Shown here: positions 4,842-7,870 of the stretch, piece after piece
Layout of the letters: each line of letters starts with the position of its first letter
Numbering within the stretch: the first letter of the stretch is position 1
NCBI GenBank assembly: GCA_020846815.1
Contig: JADLDF010000428.1
Location: 1 to 7,870, forward strand
Direction: 5' to 3'
Source of the DNA: Gammaproteobacteria bacterium
GTDB lineage: Bacteria; Pseudomonadota; Gammaproteobacteria; Steroidobacterales; Steroidobacteraceae
Length of the DNA stretch: 7,870 bases
The notes under the pieces: generated by a model
Seen by the model: the letters and a program-made list of their open reading frames with translations, nothing else
The model's database searches: none
What the model was told of the DNA's origin: nothing
Program-made: the position numbers and the translations under genes

Positions 4842-7091
4842 CGCCACGAGCGCCGTCCGACCGTCAGCCCGCGAATCGCCCCGGGGCCGCGGGTAGACCT
4901 TGCGCTTCAAAAGAGATGCTCCGACTGCCACGGCGAACGCCAGCGACATCGCGACGATCGTCGGGTACTGGTAGGGAAAAACCGGCGCCGGGTTGTCGAA
5001 CACCGCCACCCGGACGGAAGGGCCCAGCACGATCGCACACACGGCCGTGAGCAGGCCGGCGGTTCCTCCGGCGATCGCGCCGAGGGTCGTCAATCGCGCC
5101 CAGAACAGCGATAGGATCAACACCGGGAACGTCGAGCTGGCGGCCACGGACATCGCCGTCGCGGACAGGAAGGTGATGTTCTCGTGCTGGAATGCGAGGC
5201 TCAGCAGTATCCCGAATCCGCCGAAGGCGAACGCAACGGCCGCGAACAGCCCCAGGAGTGCATCGCCGCCCATCGCGTGCGCGAGATGCAGCGCGGCCAT
5301 GTTTCTCCCGCCGACCAGCGATCCTCCGGCATCCACGTAGCGCGCATCCCCGACCAGCAGCGCTATCGATCCGAAGCCGATCACGAGCATCAGGAAACAG
5401 AACACCGTGATCAGCAGTGTCGCGACCAGCACCGACCTGCGTGCCTCGACGACGGTCGGCACGGTGAAGAACCGCATCAGCACGTGAGGCAGGCCGGCAG
5501 GACCGAAGATCAAGGTCAGGCCGAGCGACACTGCCGCACCGGGCGAACCGATCCGCCCTCCAGGCGCCATGATGTCGTAGCCGAGCCGATGCCGGGCCGC
5601 CGCATCTTCCACCAGCGCCCCGAAGCGGGCGTGATCATCGCGATAGTGGGCGGCAAAGGAAGTGATCCGGTCCTTGTCCGGATAGAGCACGGTGGCCGCC
5701 CCGCCATAGCCACCGAACTGCCCGGCATTGCGCGGCGCGAACCACACCGCGCCGTCGCGCGTGACCGCCAGCTTCGGAATGTCGGTGCGCGTGGTGACCG
5801 GATGGAACACGAAACGTCGCGTATCCGGATCCAGGTGGACGACGTGGTTGTCGGTCGCGATCCAGAGCTTGTCCCGGTCATCGACTTCGACGTCGTAGGG
5901 ATTGGCATACGGGATCTCGAGCCGGAAGCGGTCGACTTCGCCGCTCACCGGGTGAACGCGGTAGATCGCCGCGTTCTGATAGCCGAGGCTTCCCCAGGTC
6001 GACGGCCAGATGTTGTTCTTCGAATCGGCGATCAGGCGACGGATGTTGCTGGTCGCCTCCAGAGTGACGCGGTAGTGCCGGAACGACTCGGTCCGCGGAT
6101 CGAAACTCGTGACTCCGCTCGAGTGGTAGTCGGCAAACCAGACCTTGCCGTCCCGATCGAGGGTGATGCCATACGGCCGGCTACGCGCCACGGGAACGTC
6201 CCACAACAACACGGTGTCCTGCTTGCGGTCGAACTTCGCGAGGCCACCGGCGCCCAGAAGGGAAAGCCAGATGTCGCCGCTGGAATCGATCACCATCGAA
6301 CTCACGCCGATGCTGCGGAACGACTTGCGCCAAGCGAAACGGTATTCGTCGTGGCCCGTGTGGTCCTTGAACGTACCTGCGGCCGGGTCGACCTTGACGA
6401 GGCTCGCGCCGCCGCGATCCATGATCCAGACGTTTCCAAACCCGTCGAAGTCGGGCGTGTGCGTGAAGCGTTCCGGACCGTCCTTCGCGTCCAGAAAGCG
6501 GTACTCGACGAACTGGGCTTTTTTCCAGCATGGCCGGATCCAGCACCGGGTCGCTCTGCTGCTGCACGGCACGAGGTTCGGCGGCCACGCCGAAGTGCGT
6601 ACCGAGATAGTCGGCGAGCTGGTCGCACTCGGTCGGCGTGAGCAGCAACGGATCGAAGTACGACGCCTTGCCGCGAGTGCCGAAAGCCACGCCGTGCGCC
6701 ATGCGGTCGATCGTGGCCGCCCAGGCATCCCGATCCTTCGGATTGCGCCCCCCGCATAGGTGCGGATCAGGTTCTCGGAGTACAGGTTCGGCGTGTGGCA
6801 TCCGAGGCAGGTCCGCTCGAGAGTCTGGCGCCCCGGACCAGGCGGGAAGATCACGTCGTAGGGCGCGACGGCGGTCCCCGGATAAGGCAGGCATCCGACG
6901 TAGGTGGGCGGCACCTGCACCTCGCCCAGGACGAAGTCGGCCCTGCTCGCCTTGCCGGCGTCGATGCGCACATTCGCAGCCCGCTGCGGCAAGTCCCAGT
7001 TCATCTGGCCGGGCGTGCCCCGCAGCGTCACTTCGTAGCGACCGGGGAAGAGATTCGTGGCACGGTACCTGCCGTTCACGACGTAGACCAT
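4554..7091 (-). other. Open chimeric frame joining propeller, symporter and antisense DNA
   Basis: From an internal ATG at 7091 one frame stays open for 845 codons to a TAG at 4554. It is not a natural gene unit. Its parts are, in order: the rest of the carboxypeptidase-regulatory-like domain and a CLGCH site (codons 1-112), an out-of-frame stretch (about 115-190), a beta-propeller (191-483), a middle-to-late ActP-like symporter segment (about 484-735), and about 95 codons that are merely antisense to the GntR gene. An automatic caller would probably report it as one gene. I list it so the frame is documented. The two real gene remnants are given separately. Whether any chimeric protein is made is unknown. 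Confidence 0.4.
4842..5640 (-). pseudogene. Truncated sodium:solute symporter (ActP/acetate-permease-like)
   Basis: The encoded segment matches the middle and late part of ActP-type sodium:solute symporters, inner-membrane importers of acetate and related carboxylates. Landmarks are IMAPGG, then SLGLTLIFGPAGLPHVLMRF with FTVP, later GRNMAALHLAHAMGGD, FLSATAMSVAASSTFPVLIL and the late FPYQYPTIVAMSLAF. Three parts are missing compared with the roughly 550-residue family. The first 220 or so residues are replaced by the upstream propeller gene. About 60-70 residues that normally follow AAVAFA, including the TM with VAGLTLAGASAVSHDLY and a cytoplasmic loop, are absent at about 5210-5228. The C-terminal tail and stop codon are lost, so the frame runs on into the GntR gene. 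All joins are in frame. A transporter without its N-terminal helices and this core helix is very unlikely to work. The end at 4842 is set by where homology fades, next to the convergent GntR stop. Confidence 0.75.
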
Positions 7092-7295
7092 GTAGCCGAC
7101 CTTCTTGTCGACGTGCAGCGCGTAGACGGTCAGCTACCCGACCGACTTCGCAACCCGTACTTCACCTTCCAGGCTGCCGGTGCCCCGCGCGCCCTGGGCC
7201 TGGACGAGCGGCGAGCACGTGGCCAGGACGGCAGCCACTGCAGCGCAGGCCTCGCGAAGGCGCTTGAACAGGCATCGTGACGAAGCTCCGAACAT
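5641..7295 (-). pseudogene. Damaged gene for secreted carboxypeptidase-regulatory/heme/Vgb-like propeller protein
   Basis: The ATG at 7295 follows GGGGAGAGA and encodes a signal peptide (hydrophobic AAVAAVLA, then VQAQG). The reconstructed protein then has a carboxypeptidase-regulatory-like domain (GSLEGEVRVAK to NLFPGRYEVTLRG), a c-type heme region with CLGCH (6809-6795) and TPTECDQLADYLGTHFG, and a beta-propeller with six visible D-x-x-G-x-[VIL]-W-type repeats. The last repeat has the GGYGGA...LYPDKDRI ending seen in virginiamycin-B-lyase-like proteins. Defects: TAG in frame at 7136-7134 after 53 codons; a missing base in the C6 run at 6748-6753; an extra base in the T6 run at 6519-6524; and the end is joined in frame to symporter sequence near 5640. 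Between the two indels the correct peptide (NPKDRDAWAATIDRMAHG...) is in another frame. It lies 72 bases after the cytochrome gene and was probably co-transcribed with it. The function is unknown; the lyase name reflects fold similarity, not antibiotic resistance. Confidence 0.75.
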
Positions 7296-7367
7296 GGCTC
7301 TCTCCCCTCGGCAGCTTGGACGCCGCAGCCGGCGACGCCGCTCAGGCCGCGGCAATCTCGTACGGAA

Positions 7368-7802
7368 TCACTGCGTAGCGACGCTCTTGAGATAGGCGAT
7401 CAGCGCCTTGCGATCCGCCGCCTTGGGCATGCCGACGAACACCATCGAGTTCGCGGGAACCGGCGCCTTGGGGTTCTCGAGCCACTTGTCGAGCGCTTCT
7501 TCGGTCCGGACGATGTTCGCGGACTGCAAAGCTGGCGAATACTGGAAGTCTTCCTGCGCGGCCGCCGGCATCCCGAGGACTCCGCGCAGGTTCGGACCGA
7601 CGCCGTGCATGCCCTCCTCGCCGACCGAATGGCAGGAGGCGCACTGAACGAAAAGCTTCTTGCCCGCGGCAACCAGCGCGGCAGTCTCATCCGCCGGGGA
7701 GGCAGCCGGCGCGCCGAGCAGCAACGCCGCCGATCCCAAGAGCAATACGCGTCCGCAGGACCTGACGGTTGTGACCCATGAACGCGAAGCACGGACCGGC
7801 AT
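7368..7802 (-). CDS. Secreted class I cytochrome c, mono-heme
   Basis: This 144-residue protein is an intact small periplasmic electron carrier. The N-terminus is a signal peptide: basic residues, the hydrophobic run VLLLGSAALLLGA (about 19-31), then a cleavage region near SPAD (35-38). The mature part starts with a helix, AALVAAGKKLFVQ, leading to the heme site CASCH (54-58). It continues with HGVGPNLRGVLG (about 66-77), the class I loop, and NSMVFVGMP (118-126), where M120 fits the axial methionine. The final helix is DRKALIAYLKSV. The ATG at 7802 has a strong ribosome binding site (GGGGGAG, five bases away). The propeller-protein gene follows on the same strand, so it is probably the first gene of that operon. 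It may pass electrons to or from the heme domain of that neighbour, now damaged, or to the terminal oxidase. Family assignment is firm; the partner is inferred. Confidence 0.92.
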   Translation of the reverse strand: MPVRASRSWVTTVRSCGRVLLLGSAALLLGAPAASPADETAALVAAGKKLFVQCASCHSVGEEGMHGVGPNLRGVLGMPAAAQEDFQYSPALQSANIVRTEEALDKWLENPKAPVPANSMVFVGMPKAADRKALIAYLKSVATQ

Positions 7803-7806
7803 TCAG

Positions 7807-7813
7807 CTCCCCC
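7807..7813 (-). promoter_or_regulatory. Ribosome binding site of the cytochrome c gene
   Basis: GGGGGAG lies about four to five bases before the ATG at 7802 on the minus strand. It is the clearest Shine-Dalgarno sequence in the window and fixes the start of the cytochrome, giving a complete signal peptide. Confidence 0.7.
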
Positions 7814-7831
7814 TGCGCGGCCCAGCAGCCG

Positions 7832-7860
7832 AAGATCCCACACGAGCCGGCGCTTTTCAA
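7832..7860 (-). promoter_or_regulatory. Candidate sigma-70 promoter for the cytochrome c operon
   Basis: On the minus strand TTGAAA (7860-7855; 5 of 6 matches to the -35 consensus) is followed after exactly 17 bases by GATCTT (7837-7832; 3 of 6 to the -10 consensus). It lies about 30 bases upstream of the cytochrome start codon. Spacing and position are right but the -10 box is weak, so this is a candidate only. Confidence 0.35.
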
Positions 7861-7870
7861 CTAGGTATAC

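Noticed and set aside
4868..4893. GC-rich stem (CCCGCG/CGCGGG) as a bidirectional terminator between convergent genes
   Set aside because: Arms are only six bases, the loop is 14 bases, and no T-run follows; such pairings are common by chance in GC-rich sequence.
6519..6524. Programmed ribosomal frameshifting at the A6 tract (minus strand)
   Set aside because: The required shift at this run is +1 and the codon phase does not fit the classical A-AAA-AAG slippery arrangement; a paired opposite indel at another homopolymer points to error or decay.
5184..6641. 485-codon plus-strand frame opposite the propeller and symporter remnants
   Set aside because: It is the complement of clear propeller repeats; the peptide has no plausible domain or start context.
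5641..7295. Streptogramin-resistance (vgb) gene
   Set aside because: Only the propeller fold is shared. The added regulatory-like and heme domains, the cytochrome neighbour and the broken frame argue against an antibiotic lyase.

Overview
The window is GC-rich proteobacterial-type DNA with strong G/C preference at third codon positions. The gene set suggests an environmental, metabolically versatile Gram-negative: a TonB-dependent receptor tail, a cupin protein, an MFS transporter, a FadR-type GntR regulator, an acetate-permease-like symporter and two kinds of periplasmic c-type heme proteins. The taxon cannot be fixed from sequence alone; a gamma- or alphaproteobacterial oligotroph is a guess.

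Layout. Bases 1-130 are clearly AT-richer (about 42% GC) and share nothing with what follows. At about 131 the DNA becomes GC-rich and opens in the last codons of a TonB-dependent receptor, which looks cut off. Then come, on the plus strand, a two-domain cupin protein (252-1097) and an MFS transporter (1121-2482), spaced like an operon with the receptor. A near-perfect AT-rich palindrome (2484-2506) follows the MFS stop. Next are a secreted protein of unknown function with one CxxCH heme site (2558-3943), a GC-rich hairpin, and a GntR/FadR-family regulator (4080-4841).

The minus strand from 7870 down to 4842 carries a second group. It starts with an intact small secreted cytochrome c (7368-7802) with a good ribosome binding site and a candidate promoter. 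Next is a large gene for a secreted protein made of a carboxypeptidase-regulatory-like domain, a heme (CLGCH) domain and a virginiamycin-B-lyase-like beta-propeller. That gene is damaged: an in-frame TAG near its start, two mutually compensating one-base homopolymer indels, and loss of its own end. Its propeller runs in frame directly into the middle of an ActP-like sodium:solute symporter, which also lacks an internal block and its normal C-terminus. The open frame then continues antisense into the regulator gene.

Working together (inference): receptor, cupin and MFS would form an uptake-and-processing unit for a small organic substrate. The regulator may control it or the convergent group. 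Cytochrome and propeller protein would act in periplasmic electron transfer, with the symporter bringing in a carboxylate. The main result is a decaying or rearranged locus: three apparent deletion/junction points, one nonsense codon and two frameshifts lie among intact neighbours. No convincing new system is visible. The propeller-symporter chimera and the AT-rich palindrome are the most worthwhile leads, and some of the damage could be sequencing or assembly error.
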